A stretch of DNA of 64,000 nt from Sphaerisporangium perillae. Lineage in GTDB: Bacteria; Actinomycetota; Actinomycetes; Streptosporangiales; Streptosporangiaceae. The DNA is taken from assembly GCF_023276435.1 (NCBI RefSeq), contig NZ_JALLPO010000007.1, positions 171,909 through 235,908 of the forward strand. Reading direction: 5' to 3'. Position 1 is the stretch's first letter, and each line of letters starts with the position of its first letter. Made by a program: the position numbers and the translations under genes. Positions 1-8,091 of the stretch are shown here, piece by piece. Below the pieces are notes generated by a model. That model was not told the origin of the DNA. It was given only the letters and a program-made list of their open reading frames with translations, and did not search any database.

Positions 1-1
1 C

Positions 2-1234
2 GGACGCGACCGGGGCGCCCTGCACGATCCCGTGCGCGTCACCGCGATGCACGACTGGCACGCCGAGCACGGCGCGCTGTTCGAGAACGTCGGGCAGTGG
101 AAGAGACCCTGGTACTACCCGGGGCCGGGGGAGGACATGGAGGCCGCGGTCCTGCGCGAGTGCCGCGCCGTCCGCGAGGCCACAGGCGCCATGGACGCCT
201 CCACCCTCGGGAAGATCGACGTTCAGGGCCCGGACGCGGCCGAGCTGCTCGACCGCCTCTACACCAACCTGATGAGCAGCCTGAAGGTCGGCGCCATCCG
301 GTACGGCGTCATGTGCCGCGCCGACGGCATGGTGTTCGACGACGGCACCGTCATCCGGCTGGCGCCCGACCGCTTCCTCGTCACCACGACCACGGGCAAC
401 GCGGCCGCCGTGCTCGACTGGATGGAGGAGTGGCTGCAGACCGAATGGCCCGGCCTGCGGGTCCGATGCACCTCGGTGACCGAGCAGTGGGCGACGGTCG
501 CCCTGGCCGGACCGGGTTCACGCGCCGTGCTCGCGAGCCTCGCCCCCGACCTGGCGGTGGACGCCGAGAGCTTCCCGTTCATGACCTGGCGCGACGCCGA
601 GGTGGCGGGCATCGAGGCGCGGGTCTGCCGGATCAGCTTCTCCGGCGAGCTGGCCTACGAGATCAACGTCAGCTGGTGGCACGGGCTCGCGCTGTGGAAG
701 GCCGTCCAGGCGACCGGCGCGGTCACCCCGTACGGGACCGAGACCATGCACGTGCTGCGCGCCGAGAAGGGATACCCCATCATCGGCCAGGACACCGACG
801 GCACGGTCACGCCTGCGGACCTCGGCATGGGCTGGGTCGTCTCCAAGAGCAAGCCCGACTTCGTCGGCAAGCGGTCCTTCGCCCGCGCCGACACCGCCAG
901 GCCCGACCGCCGGCACCTGGTGGGCCTGCTCCCCGAGGACCCGGACGCGCTGCTGCCGGAAGGCGCCCAGCTCGTCGCCTGCGAACGGCTCCCGGAGCCT
1001 CCCGTGCCCATGCTCGGCCACGTGACCTCCTCCTACCGCAGCGCGGCCCTCGGCCGTACGTTCGCCCTCGCGCTCGTGAGCGGCGGCAGGGACCGCGTCG
1101 GGGAGCGCCTGCACGCCTACACGGGCGAGACCCTGATCCCGGTGACGGTCACCCACCACGTCCTCTACGACCCAGAAGGAACCCGCCGCGATGGCCGACC
1201 CGACACCTCCGAGGGAGCCCGCCACGATGGTTGA
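2..1234 (+). CDS. soxA: Sarcosine oxidase alpha subunit, C-terminal part (5' truncated by window)
   Basis: The frame is open from base 2, so the true start lies outside the window. The visible 410 residues are the aminomethyltransferase (GcvT-like) half of the large subunit of heterotetrameric sarcosine oxidase. In this family that half binds folate and takes the one-carbon unit released when sarcosine is oxidised to glycine. Recognisable family segments are the entry MHDWH...[11 protein letters not shown], the central [11 protein letters not shown] and the [22 protein letters not shown] block. The N-terminal FAD/NAD half is not visible. The stop overlaps soxG by a few bases, so the two are translationally coupled. 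A stand-alone GcvT homologue is possible, but the soxG partner argues against it. Confidence 0.9.
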   Translation, partial: GRDRGALHDPVRVTAMHDWHAEHGALFENVGQWKRPWYYPGPGEDMEAAVLRECRAVREATGAMDASTLGKIDVQGPDAAELLDRLYTNLMSSLKVGAIRYGVMCRADGMVFDDGTVIRLAPDRFLVTTTTGNAAAVLDWMEEWLQTEWPGLRVRCTSVTEQWATVALAGPGSRAVLASLAPDLAVDAESFPFMTWRDAEVAGIEARVCRISFSGELAYEINVSWWHGLALWKAVQATGAVTPYGTETMHVLRAEKGYPIIGQDTDGTVTPADLGMGWVVSKSKPDFVGKRSFARADTARPDRRHLVGLLPEDPDALLPEGAQLVACERLPEPPVPMLGHVTSSYRSAALGRTFALALVSGGRDRVGERLHAYTGETLIPVTVTHHVLYDPEGTRRDGRPDTSEGARHDG

Positions 1235-1733
1235 GCGGATCAGCCCGCTGGCGGGGTTCGCGGGGGTTTCTGACACACGATTGCGCGTGCGGGAGATCCC
1301 CTTCCTGCGGCAGACGAACCTCCGGGCCGATCCCGGCAAGGTGCCACCGTCGCTCGGGTTGCGGCTGCCGATGGAACCGGGCACCTGGCTGCGCTCCGGC
1401 GGGGCCGACGTGCTGTGGCTGGGCCCCGACGAGTGGCTGGTCATCGGCGATGTGGACCTTCCGCGCTCCGAGGACGTCGCGGTGACCGACGTGTCGGCGC
1501 AGCGGACCACGATCCTGGTGGCCGGGCCGGGCGCACGTGACCTGCTCGCACATGGATGCGCCATCGACCTGCACCCATCGGTGTTCGGCCCCGGCCGCTG
1601 CGCGCAGACCACGCTGGCGAGGGCGCAGGTCGTGCTGGTCGCGGGTGAGGACGAGGAGTTCCGGGTGCTGGTCCGAGCCTCCTTCGCCCGCTACCTCGCC
1701 GACTGGATCACCGACGCGGCCGTCGACTACTGA
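1227..1733 (+). CDS. soxG: Sarcosine oxidase gamma subunit
   Basis: A 168-residue small subunit of heterotetrameric sarcosine oxidase, a structural GcvT-like fold that packs against the alpha subunit. The pattern ISPLAGF...[11 protein letters not shown]...WLGPDEWLV...[28 protein letters not shown] is typical of SoxG. The ATG at 1227 overlaps the soxA stop (1232-1234) and has a GAGGGA ribosome site. An in-frame ATG at 1191 with AGAAGGA upstream is an equally plausible start that would add 12 residues; the two start regions are near copies of each other. It ends the sox operon; no clear terminator follows before the convergent gene. Confidence 0.88.
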   Translation: MVERISPLAGFAGVSDTRLRVREIPFLRQTNLRADPGKVPPSLGLRLPMEPGTWLRSGGADVLWLGPDEWLVIGDVDLPRSEDVAVTDVSAQRTTILVAGPGARDLLAHGCAIDLHPSVFGPGRCAQTTLARAQVVLVAGEDEEFRVLVRASFARYLADWITDAAVDY

Positions 1734-1758
1734 GCGTAATCGGTTCCAGCATGGTCGT

Positions 1759-2172
1759 TCACGGCTGGGGGGCTTCCCGCTTGGCGGAGAGGCGTTTGGG
1801 GGCGACAATGCGGTAGCTCTCCTCGACCCATTCGCACAGGAGGTCGGTGTCGGCCGTTTCGTCGGAGTAGGGAATGGTCACCCACCCCGCCTTGCCCAGC
1901 CCATAGCCCGTCGGAGCCGCGCCGGGCAGGTTGAGGGCATGGCCGTTCGACTCGCGCAGCTTTACGGAGAAGCCGGGCTTCCATTTCTCGGACTCCTCCT
2001 CCATTCCGAGGAAGACGAAGACCTTCTTGCTGACCTTGACGACGGTCTCTCCCCAGGGGAAGTCCTCGTAGGCCTCGGGGAGGCCGAGGGCGAACGCGCG
2101 CAGCCGTTCTCGCGTCTCCTGCCATTGGTTCATGCCCCAATTGTGCTGCCATTCCTTCCGGGAGGAGGCCAC
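1759..2172 (-). CDS. MmcQ/YjbR family protein
   Basis: A protein of 137 residues from the GTG at 2172, which has GAGGG five bases upstream, or 124 residues from the ATG at 2133. It belongs to the MmcQ/YjbR (CyaY-like fold) family: RLRAFALGLPEAYEDFPWGETVVKVSKKVFVFL at the N-terminus and SVKLRES...YGLGKAGWVTIPYSD in the middle. The family has a proposed DNA-binding double-wing fold, but no established biochemical role. It is convergent with soxG and monocistronic here. The family N-terminus fits the internal ATG better, whereas the ribosome site fits the GTG. Confidence 0.8.
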   Translation of the reverse strand: MASSRKEWQHNWGMNQWQETRERLRAFALGLPEAYEDFPWGETVVKVSKKVFVFLGMEEESEKWKPGFSVKLRESNGHALNLPGAAPTGYGLGKAGWVTIPYSDETADTDLLCEWVEESYRIVAPKRLSAKREAPQP

Positions 2173-2446
2173 AAGAGCCCTCAGGGGGAGGTCGCCCGGT
2201 CGCGGCCCCGGTCCGCGACACCGGGGTCGCGGCGCCGAGTGCGATCTTCGTGGCCGATGTCGGCCAACTTCTGATCGACTACTGTGTGTGATTGCTTGAA
2301 TACGAAGCGGTCACTAGCCTTGGCGCATGGCCTCCCCCACTTTGCCCGCCCGCGGCTCTTCCCTGGGTCCCGCGCCGGTTCGCCGGCCGCGCGACACCGC
2401 CTTCCCGCCATCGGCGCGTCCGTCCGCCACGGGCAGGAGGCCGGCC

Positions 2447-2686
2447 ATGCCGGTGACGATCGATGAGCTCAAGGCCAAGTACAGCCGGAACTGGCTCGTG
2501 TCCGACGCGGTCGGAGGCGGGTGGTACGCCGTGCGCCGTCATGGCGTCTCGCGGAGCCTCGTCCAGCGCGGCCTGTCGAACGTGCGCTGCGCCGCCACGC
2601 TCGACGAGCTCGCGGCGCATCTCGCCGCCGAAGCGCACCTCGAAGAGCGCCTTCTCCGTGGCTACGAGCCGGCGGCGAGCGGGTGA
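2447..2686 (+). CDS. Small hypothetical protein (79 aa)
   Basis: Starts at the ATG at 2447 because AGGAGG lies just upstream; the open frame runs further 5' but that part looks non-coding. Residues 10-35 contain a WYAVRR segment, followed by VQRGLSNVRCAATLDELAAHLAAE, which suggests a short alpha-beta protein. I do not recognise the family and assign no function. It stands alone between a convergent YjbR gene and the HAD-like gene. Confidence 0.6.
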   Translation: MPVTIDELKAKYSRNWLVSDAVGGGWYAVRRHGVSRSLVQRGLSNVRCAATLDELAAHLAAEAHLEERLLRGYEPAASG

Positions 2687-2817
2687 CAACCGGCGGAGCG
2701 CCGTCACGAAGGCCGAGGTGCGCCAAAGGGCACCATTCGCCTCGCCCCTAAGACGCGGCGCGTGCCCCATGAACCTGGCCGCTGGCATGACCGATGCGGG
2801 GGTTCGATACTGGATCG

Positions 2818-3312
2818 ATGACACGGCCCGTACTCCTTCTCGACGTGGACGGCGTTCTCAATCCCTTTGCCGCGACTCGCTGCCCTCCGGGATTCGCCGA
2901 GTACGAGATGTTCGACGATGAGGAGCCGATACGCCTCTGTCCTGCGCATGGACAGTGGATCACCGAACTCGGCCGGCTGTTCGACGTGGCGTGGGCGACC
3001 GGCTGGAACGAGGAGGCGAACCGTCTCCTCGCCCCTGTCCTGGAGATTCCGCCCATGCCGGTGCTGGCCATGCCCCGGGTGCCGTTCCAGCCCCGGGACA
3101 AGGTGCCGGTCATCGCGGCGTTCGCGGCCGAGCGGCCCGCTGTGTGGATCGACGACGCCCATACTCCTGAAGCGTTGGACTGGGCCGAAGACCGCCACGA
3201 ACCGACTCTTTTGATCACGATCGACCCGGAGATCGGACTGGACCGGGCGTCCGTCGACGTAGCGTTGCGATGGGTCCAGGGGCTTGAACGCGCACCGCGC
3301 CCAGCTTGGTGA
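2818..3312 (+). CDS. HAD-like hydrolase domain protein
   Basis: A 164-residue protein beginning with the HAD motif I, VLLLDVDGVLNPF (residues about 5-17). Its two aspartates are the nucleophile and acid/base of haloacid dehalogenase-fold phosphohydrolases. WATGWNEEANRLLAP follows as the motif II region, and AVWIDDAHTPEALDWAEDR with a late ITIDPEIGL resembles motif IV. The layout is that of the small HAD proteins annotated as 'Swiss Army Knife RNA repair-like' in actinobacteria. The substrate is unknown. The ATG at 2818 is chosen because the fold starts immediately after it; no strong ribosome site is visible. Confidence 0.75.
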   Translation: MTRPVLLLDVDGVLNPFAATRCPPGFAEYEMFDDEEPIRLCPAHGQWITELGRLFDVAWATGWNEEANRLLAPVLEIPPMPVLAMPRVPFQPRDKVPVIAAFAAERPAVWIDDAHTPEALDWAEDRHEPTLLITIDPEIGLDRASVDVALRWVQGLERAPRPAW

Positions 3313-3342
3313 CGGTGACCTTGTCGCCTGCCCGCTCGATGA

Positions 3343-3687
3343 TCATTCCGATGAGGGCGTAGTGGCGAAGCCTCGTTCGAGCGCGAGTTCGGCCGATGCC
3401 CCCATCTGCGTCGGAAGGTTGCCGGTGCTGCTCGGCCGGGGGAGGTCGAAGGTGGCCAGGGACACTCCGGCCGCGCTCAGGCTGTGCTCGTACTCGCGAT
3501 CGAGCGCGTCACGGAGCGCCGAGTGGTCGAGCCCGGCCGTGGTCAAGACCTGATGAGTGGTGCTTTCCTCTTCAGTGGCGATCGCGAGCAGGAGATGGTG
3601 TGCCTCGATCGTCGCCGATCCGTCGTGCTGCGCATCGTGCCGTCCCTGCTCGATGATCGTGTTGATGTACTCGTCGATGGCGGTCAT
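3343..3687 (-). CDS. Clp N-terminal-domain protein
   Basis: A 114-residue protein with a Clp-N like helical repeat: IEAHHLLLAIATEEESTTHQVLTTAGLDHSALRDAL matches the substrate or adaptor-binding repeat at the N-terminus of ClpA/ClpC ATPases. No ATPase domain is present. It lies 2 bases downstream of the small HTH gene and is surely co-transcribed with it. The C-terminus (LALERGFATTPSSE) is abrupt, and a shifted frame would continue, so a 3' truncation is possible. Stand-alone Clp-N proteins paired with HTH proteins are common in actinomycetes; a role in sensing or modulating regulator stability is inference. Confidence 0.75.
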   Translation of the reverse strand: MTAIDEYINTIIEQGRHDAQHDGSATIEAHHLLLAIATEEESTTHQVLTTAGLDHSALRDALDREYEHSLSAAGVSLATFDLPRPSSTGNLPTQMGASAELALERGFATTPSSE

Positions 3688-3689
3688 GG

Positions 3690-3920
3690 TCAGCGCCTCC
3701 TCAGCGTGACGCCCGCGGCGATGAGCCGCTTGGCGTGCTTCTTGGGGACCGCTTGGCGCGTCACGCCGAGCGCCTCGGCGACCTGCGGCCAGCTCCAGCC
3801 TGCTCGCATCGCCTGCTCGACGGCGGCGTCCTCTATCTGGTCGGCCAGGCGTCTCAACGCCGCCACCGCCGCCAGCGCGTCGGCGGGCTCCTGGGGAACG
3901 GGATTCTCAACACCGGACAT
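3690..3920 (-). CDS. Small helix-turn-helix regulator (76 aa)
   Basis: A 76-residue protein whose C-terminal half, AMRAGWSWPQVAEALGVTRQAVPKKHAKRL, is a clear helix-turn-helix with recognition helix VTRQAVPKKH. The N-terminal half (ALAAVAALRRLADQIEDAAVEQAM) is a helix that may dimerise. It is first in a two-gene unit with the Clp-N protein. Its ATG sits four bases from a perfect 17-bp inverted repeat, which makes autoregulation likely. The regulatory targets cannot be read from sequence. Confidence 0.75.
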   Translation of the reverse strand: MSGVENPVPQEPADALAAVAALRRLADQIEDAAVEQAMRAGWSWPQVAEALGVTRQAVPKKHAKRLIAAGVTLRRR

Positions 3921-3923
3921 GTA

Positions 3924-3968
3924 AGCAACTGTGGTTGACTACTTCGAGATTAGTCAACCACAGTTGCT
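3924..3968. promoter_or_regulatory. Perfect 17-bp inverted repeat (operator/promoter of the HTH-ClpN pair)
   Basis: The arms AGCAACTGTGGTTGACT (3924-3940) and AGTCAACCACAGTTGCT (3952-3968) are exact reverse complements around an 11-base spacer. Each arm carries TTGACT, a -35-like hexamer. The repeat ends four bases before the HTH start codon, so it must overlap the promoter or leader of the pair. No T-run follows, which argues against a terminator. Confidence 0.7.
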
Positions 3969-4010
3969 AAAGCGCCGCACGCCTCGGGCACGTCTCGGAC
4001 TCGCGTTCCG

Positions 4011-5150
4011 TCAGGCGAGGCAGCTGTGTATCACCCGGACGTAGTCTTCCGAGCGGTCGGATCCGATGATGCCCGGGGCCATCTTGTTCATCACGTAGCT
4101 GATGGTGGTCCGGGTGTCGAGGTCCATCAGGATGAGCGAGCCACCCCAGCCGCCCCAGTAGCAGGCGCGCCCCTGAGGCACGTATGGCACCGTTTCCGTC
4201 TCCGGCAGCGCGTAGCCGATCCCGAAGCGCAGAGGCACGCCCAGGACGAGGTCGGGCCCGTGACTCTGCTCGTCGAAGATGACGTCGATCGTGTCCGGGG
4301 AAAGCAGGCGCACCCCGTCGACGGTGCCGCCCAGGGCGAGCGATTTGAGGATGCGAGCGACCGATCGGGCGTTGCCGTGGCCGTTGAGCGCGCCCATGTC
4401 GGCACGACGCCAGCCCGGTGTGTTCGCCGCCGCCGCGTCGGCCGGCGGCCCGGTGAAGGTCTTGTAGACGGGACTGTCCTGATCGAGAGCGTTCAGGTCG
4501 AACGGAAGCGGAGGCGGCGGGACGACCGGCGCGATCCGCTCCCAATCGGTTTCCACGGCGCCGATCTGGAAGTCGGCGGCGAGCGGACCCGCGATCTCCT
4601 CCGCGACGAATGTCTTGAGGTGTCGCCCGGTCACGCGGCGCACAAGCTCGCCGACGAGGTGGCCTTGGTTGCTAGCGTGGTACCCGGACGCGGTGCCGGG
4701 CTCCCACCACGGCTTCTGGGCGGCGAGCCTCTTGGTCGAGAAGTCCCAGTCGTACATGTCCGTGAGGGCGAACGGCGCTTCCCAGCCGGACACACCCGAG
4801 GTGTGGCTCAGGATGTGCCGTACCTCGATGTGCTCCTTGCCGTTCTCGGCGAACTCCGGCCAATACCGCGCGACGGGCGCGTAGGGATCGAGCCGTCCCC
4901 GGTCGACGAGCATCAGGGCCGCGAGACTGGTGACGGTCTTCGTGGTCGACCAGACATTGGCGATGGTGTTCTCGGCCCATGGTGAGCGGCGATCGGCGTC
5001 GCGCCACCCACCCCAGATGTCGACAACGGTGTCGCCGTCGATGTCCACGACGATGCTCGCGCCCAACTCGTTGCCGGACGCAAGTTGCTCGGCGAGGGCG
5101 TCCTTCACCGCCTCGAACCGTGCGTCGCAGCTCCCGGACACATCGACCAT
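4011..5150 (-). CDS. Serine hydrolase, beta-lactamase (class C)/EstB family
   Basis: A 379-residue enzyme with the S-x-x-K nucleophile motif STTK (residues 68-71) in ANVWSTTKTVTSLAAL. The second motif is the Y157-containing GYHASNQGHLVGELV, and a late GGWGGSLI block fills the KTG position. No signal peptide is visible, so it is probably a cytosolic esterase or amidase rather than a penicillin-binding protein. It is divergent from the QsdR-like regulator, with repeated TGCAACG boxes between them, and is the likely target of that regulator. The substrate is unknown. Confidence 0.85.
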   Translation of the reverse strand: MVDVSGSCDARFEAVKDALAEQLASGNELGASIVVDIDGDTVVDIWGGWRDADRRSPWAENTIANVWSTTKTVTSLAALMLVDRGRLDPYAPVARYWPEFAENGKEHIEVRHILSHTSGVSGWEAPFALTDMYDWDFSTKRLAAQKPWWEPGTASGYHASNQGHLVGELVRRVTGRHLKTFVAEEIAGPLAADFQIGAVETDWERIAPVVPPPPLPFDLNALDQDSPVYKTFTGPPADAAAANTPGWRRADMGALNGHGNARSVARILKSLALGGTVDGVRLLSPDTIDVIFDEQSHGPDLVLGVPLRFGIGYALPETETVPYVPQGRACYWGGWGGSLILMDLDTRTTISYVMNKMAPGIIGSDRSEDYVRVIHSCLA

Positions 5151-5224
5151 GACGTCATGCCCTTCTGTCGGCGGGGCTGGGCAGATCGCATCGTCGGCAG
5201 GGCGGGTATCCGCTCGGCTCCCAC

Positions 5225-5278
5225 TGCAACGTTAGGCGAGGATGATGCGTTCTGCAACGTATCCTTAACCTCGTTGCA
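5225..5278. promoter_or_regulatory. Repeated TGCAACG boxes between serine hydrolase and regulator
   Basis: TGCAACG occurs at 5225-5231 and 5253-5259, and its reverse complement CGTTGCA at 5272-5278. The last two form an inverted repeat with a 12-base spacer. The cluster lies in the divergent intergenic region and is a reasonable operator for the adjacent TetR-type regulator. This is inferred from position and symmetry only. Confidence 0.5.
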
Positions 5279-5342
5279 TCTTGCCGTGACGGATCCCGGG
5301 GGTGCGAGGGTGGTACATGTGGCGGCGAGGGGAGCACATGCG

Positions 5343-5957
5343 GTGAGCGGGGAACGCCAGGTGACACCGTCCACGTCCACGGCGCTGCAGCGGGCACTGA
5401 GCGGGGGCGACGTGACCCGACGCCCCGCGGTACTCGACGCCTTCGCCGCCGCCCGCCGCCGCTTCGCGGCCGGGGAGCGCATTGACATGCAAGGTTTGGC
5501 CGACGAACTGGGCATCAACCGAGTCACCCTGTACCGATGGGTGGGCTCCCGCGAACAACTGATCACCGAAGTGCTCTGGTCGGCCACCCAGAAGAGCTTC
5601 AGCCGCTACCGCCGAGCCAAGCCCGAAGGACCACGCGCCGCCGCCGCCCTCACCGCTTTCGTCCGCGACGTGAACGATCACCCAGGCATGCGGCAACTGC
5701 TACGCGACGAGCCCGACTTCGCGCTGAGCCTGCTGACCAGCACCTCCGGTGAGTACCAGCGGCGCTACCTGCGACTGATCCGCGAGCTCATCGACGAAGA
5801 CCGCGACGCAGGACTGATCTCGGCCGAAATCCCTCTCGACGACCTCGCCTACACGGCCGCCCGCATCACCGAGTCCTACATCCACACCCGCATGATCACC
5901 GGCGAGGAACCCGACGCCCGGCGCGCGGAAGCAGTACTTCGCGTCCTGCTGCGCTGA
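5343..5957 (+). CDS. QsdR-like TetR-family transcriptional regulator
   Basis: A 204-residue regulator from the GTG at 5343, which has GAGGGGAG upstream; a GTG at 5361 is an alternative. The helix-turn-helix is GERIDMQGLADELGINRVTLYRWVGSREQLITEVLW. The C-terminal ligand domain contains DEPDFALSLLTSTSGEYQRRYLRLIRELIDEDRDAG and ITESYIHTRMITGEEPD, features of the QsdR group of TetR-like proteins. It is transcribed away from the serine hydrolase gene and probably represses the pair. The ligand is unknown. Confidence 0.8.
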   Translation: MSGERQVTPSTSTALQRALSGGDVTRRPAVLDAFAAARRRFAAGERIDMQGLADELGINRVTLYRWVGSREQLITEVLWSATQKSFSRYRRAKPEGPRAAAALTAFVRDVNDHPGMRQLLRDEPDFALSLLTSTSGEYQRRYLRLIRELIDEDRDAGLISAEIPLDDLAYTAARITESYIHTRMITGEEPDARRAEAVLRVLLR

Positions 5958-6077
5958 AGAGCGCGGTCCTGATGCCCAACTAGATCGCATCGCGTCAACA
6001 AGAACTCGCGCCGTGCCGGCCAACGGCGGAGCTAATCGAGTCGCACGTCTGCCCTGCGCTCTGATAGGGAATTCTGC

Positions 6078-6599
6078 ATGGTTACTGGAGATCGCGTACG
6101 GCTGCGCGCCGTCGAACCGCCGGACGCCGAGACGCTGTGGCGCTGGCACGGCGACCCTGAGGTCATGCGGTGGATGGACGCCCCCTATCCGCCGTCGCTG
6201 GCTCAGACAAGGAAGCAACTTGAGGAGCGCCGCACCGACTCCTACGGCGACCTGAACCTGATGATCGACACACTCGACGGCCGGACGATCGGCATCGTCG
6301 CGCTGCGGGAGGCCGAACCCGAGACGGGTGACGCCAAGCTCGACATCTATCTCGGTGAGAAGGACACCTGGGGTCAGGGGTACGCCACCGACGCGATGCG
6401 GGTGATCTGCCGGTACGGCTTCGACAGGATGCGGCTGCACCGGATCTCCCTGACCACCATCGCCGAGAACACCGCGGCCCGCCGGGTCTACGAGAAGGTG
6501 GGATTCGTCGACGAGGGACGCATGCGCGAGGCGTTCCGGCGCGACGGAAAATGGCACGACAAGATCATCATGGGTCTGCTGGAAGGCGAGCTGCGCTGA
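6078..6599 (+). CDS. GNAT-family N-acetyltransferase (RimJ/RimL type)
   Basis: A 173-residue acetyltransferase with the usual RimJ/RimL order. The N-terminal strand is VRLRAVEPPDAETLWRWHGDPEVMRWM. The acetyl-CoA pyrophosphate-binding segment is GEKDTWGQGYATDAMRVICRYGFD. A late block is RISLTTIAENTAARRVYEKVGFVDEGRMREAF. An AGGGAA ribosome site precedes the ATG. Proteins of this group acetylate N-terminal or small-molecule amines; the substrate cannot be told here. It is followed by the S66 peptidase gene on the same strand, 94 bases away. Confidence 0.85.
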   Translation: MVTGDRVRLRAVEPPDAETLWRWHGDPEVMRWMDAPYPPSLAQTRKQLEERRTDSYGDLNLMIDTLDGRTIGIVALREAEPETGDAKLDIYLGEKDTWGQGYATDAMRVICRYGFDRMRLHRISLTTIAENTAARRVYEKVGFVDEGRMREAFRRDGKWHDKIIMGLLEGELR

Positions 6600-6693
6600 A
6601 CCGGGCCCACCGGCTGGAATGGACTCCCGCTCGTACTATGGCCGGCCACCGCGTCGCGATCGTAGATTCGGGCGGCGGCATTACGCTCAGGCA

Positions 6694-7683
6694 ATGGATA
6701 CGATCTTCCCGGCCAAGTTGAACCGAGGCGACACCGTACGCGTGGTGGCACCCGCCAGATCCCGCGCGATGGTGATGGAGCATGACCACACTGACATCAT
6801 CGAAGGCCGATTCGCCGAACTCGGCCTGACTCTGTCCTATGGCGACCACGTTGATGAGCGGGACTCCTTCGACTCTTCCAGCATCGCCTCCCGAGTCGCC
6901 GATCTCCATGACGCTTTCGCGGACCCTTCGGTGTCGGCGATCCTGACGGTGATCGGCGGCTACAACTGCAACGAACTCCTGCCCTTTCTGGACTGGAGGC
7001 TCATTCGCGACAACCCAAAGATCTTGTGTGGCTACTCCGACATCACGGCCTTGCAGAATGCCATCCTCGCCCGAACCGGTCTGGTCACCTACTCGGGACC
7101 ACACTGGTCGACGTTCGGGATGCGCGACCACTTTGAGCAGATCCTGCGTTGGTTCACCGCTGTGATGTTCGAGAGCGCCCCAGTCGCCCTTACCCCGTCG
7201 GCGACCTGGAGCGATGATCTTTGGTTCCTCGACCAGGACAAGCGCGATCTGATCCCCAACGAAGGATGGTGGGCGATCCGGCCCGGCACCGCCGAGGGAC
7301 GAATCGTGGGCGGCAATCTATGCACGCTGAACCTGCTGCAAGGCACCCCTTACATGCCATCTCTCGACGGCGCGATACTGATCGTGGAAGACGACTTCGA
7401 ATCGCACCCGGCGACCTTCGCGCGGGACCTGACGTCACTGCTTCAGCTTCCCGGCGCCTCCGACATCCGAGGATTGGCGATCGGCCGCTTCCAGGAGGCG
7501 AGCCACATGACCCGCCCGCTGCTGGAACAGATAATCGACACTCAGCCGTCTCTGGCCGGCACCCCGGTACTCGCCAACATCGACATCGGCCACACCTCCC
7601 CCTTGGCCACCTTCCCGATCGGCGGCCAAGCTCAACTCACCATCGCCGCCGACAAGACGAGCCTGACACTGCAGCACCACTGA
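6694..7683 (+). CDS. S66-family LD-carboxypeptidase / MccF-like peptidase
   Basis: A 329-residue enzyme of the S66 family, which cleaves L,D bonds in muropeptides (LdcA) or acyl-sulfamoyl-adenylates (MccF). The nucleophile elbow is GYSDIT with S115. The later VEDD and DIGHTSPLATFPIGG blocks supply the Glu and His of the Ser-Glu-His triad. The N-terminus KLNRGDTVRVVAPARS is typical. The ATG at 6694 is chosen because the family starts here; 25 upstream in-frame residues look non-coding. Cell-wall recycling versus detoxification cannot be separated without a substrate. Confidence 0.85.
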   Translation: MDTIFPAKLNRGDTVRVVAPARSRAMVMEHDHTDIIEGRFAELGLTLSYGDHVDERDSFDSSSIASRVADLHDAFADPSVSAILTVIGGYNCNELLPFLDWRLIRDNPKILCGYSDITALQNAILARTGLVTYSGPHWSTFGMRDHFEQILRWFTAVMFESAPVALTPSATWSDDLWFLDQDKRDLIPNEGWWAIRPGTAEGRIVGGNLCTLNLLQGTPYMPSLDGAILIVEDDFESHPATFARDLTSLLQLPGASDIRGLAIGRFQEASHMTRPLLEQIIDTQPSLAGTPVLANIDIGHTSPLATFPIGGQAQLTIAADKTSLTLQHH

Positions 7684-7725
7684 CGTTCCATGTATCGGTG
7701 TGATGGCTCGCTGTACCTGAGCCAT

Positions 7726-8031
7726 CTACGAACTCGGCTCTTGTTTCTGGTGATCAGCTGGGAGTTGAGGCGGCCCCACCGGAGCAGGTTTTCCACGGGA
7801 TGCGATCGCGCACGCGATGCTGCCGAGCATCATGCCGATGCCTGCCACGGCGAATCCAGCCATTTTGGCCAACGACCCGACGAGGGTTTCCCACCCAAGG
7901 AAATATCCGTAGTCGGAATCCCACCAGTCTTGGGGCGGCAACACCGCGCTTACGCTGACGGCGAGGGAGATGCTTCCGGAAACGAGAAACGTGATCGTAT
8001 AGAGGCACGTTGTCATCAGCGTTGTCGTCAA
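7726..8031 (-). CDS. Small predicted membrane protein (101 aa)
   Basis: The ORF encodes two hydrophobic stretches, CLYTITFLVSGSISLAVSVSAVL (about residues 9-31) and a segment around GSLAKMAGFAVAGIGMMLGSIACAIA. They flank a DWWDSDYGYFLGWE loop, and a Pro-rich tail follows. This composition looks like a real two-helix membrane protein rather than a shadow frame. There is no good ribosome site, and the start lies just beyond the terminator of the aldo/keto reductase gene. I do not recognise a family. Confidence 0.45.
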   Translation of the reverse strand: MTTTLMTTCLYTITFLVSGSISLAVSVSAVLPPQDWWDSDYGYFLGWETLVGSLAKMAGFAVAGIGMMLGSIACAIASRGKPAPVGPPQLPADHQKQEPSS

Positions 8032-8036
8032 ACCCC

Positions 8037-8075
8037 AAAACGAACGCCCCGGGCACGATGTGCTCGGGGCGTTTT
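8037..8075 (-). terminator. Terminator hairpin after aldo/keto reductase gene
   Basis: ACGCCCCGGGCAC (8044-8056) pairs with GTGCTCGGGGCGT (8060-8072) across a three-base loop with one G-T pair. Outer AAAAC/GTTTT pairs and T residues follow in the leftward direction. It sits 17 bases past the aldo/keto reductase stop. Confidence 0.75.
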
Positions 8076-8091
8076 GGCAGGGATGAGCGGT

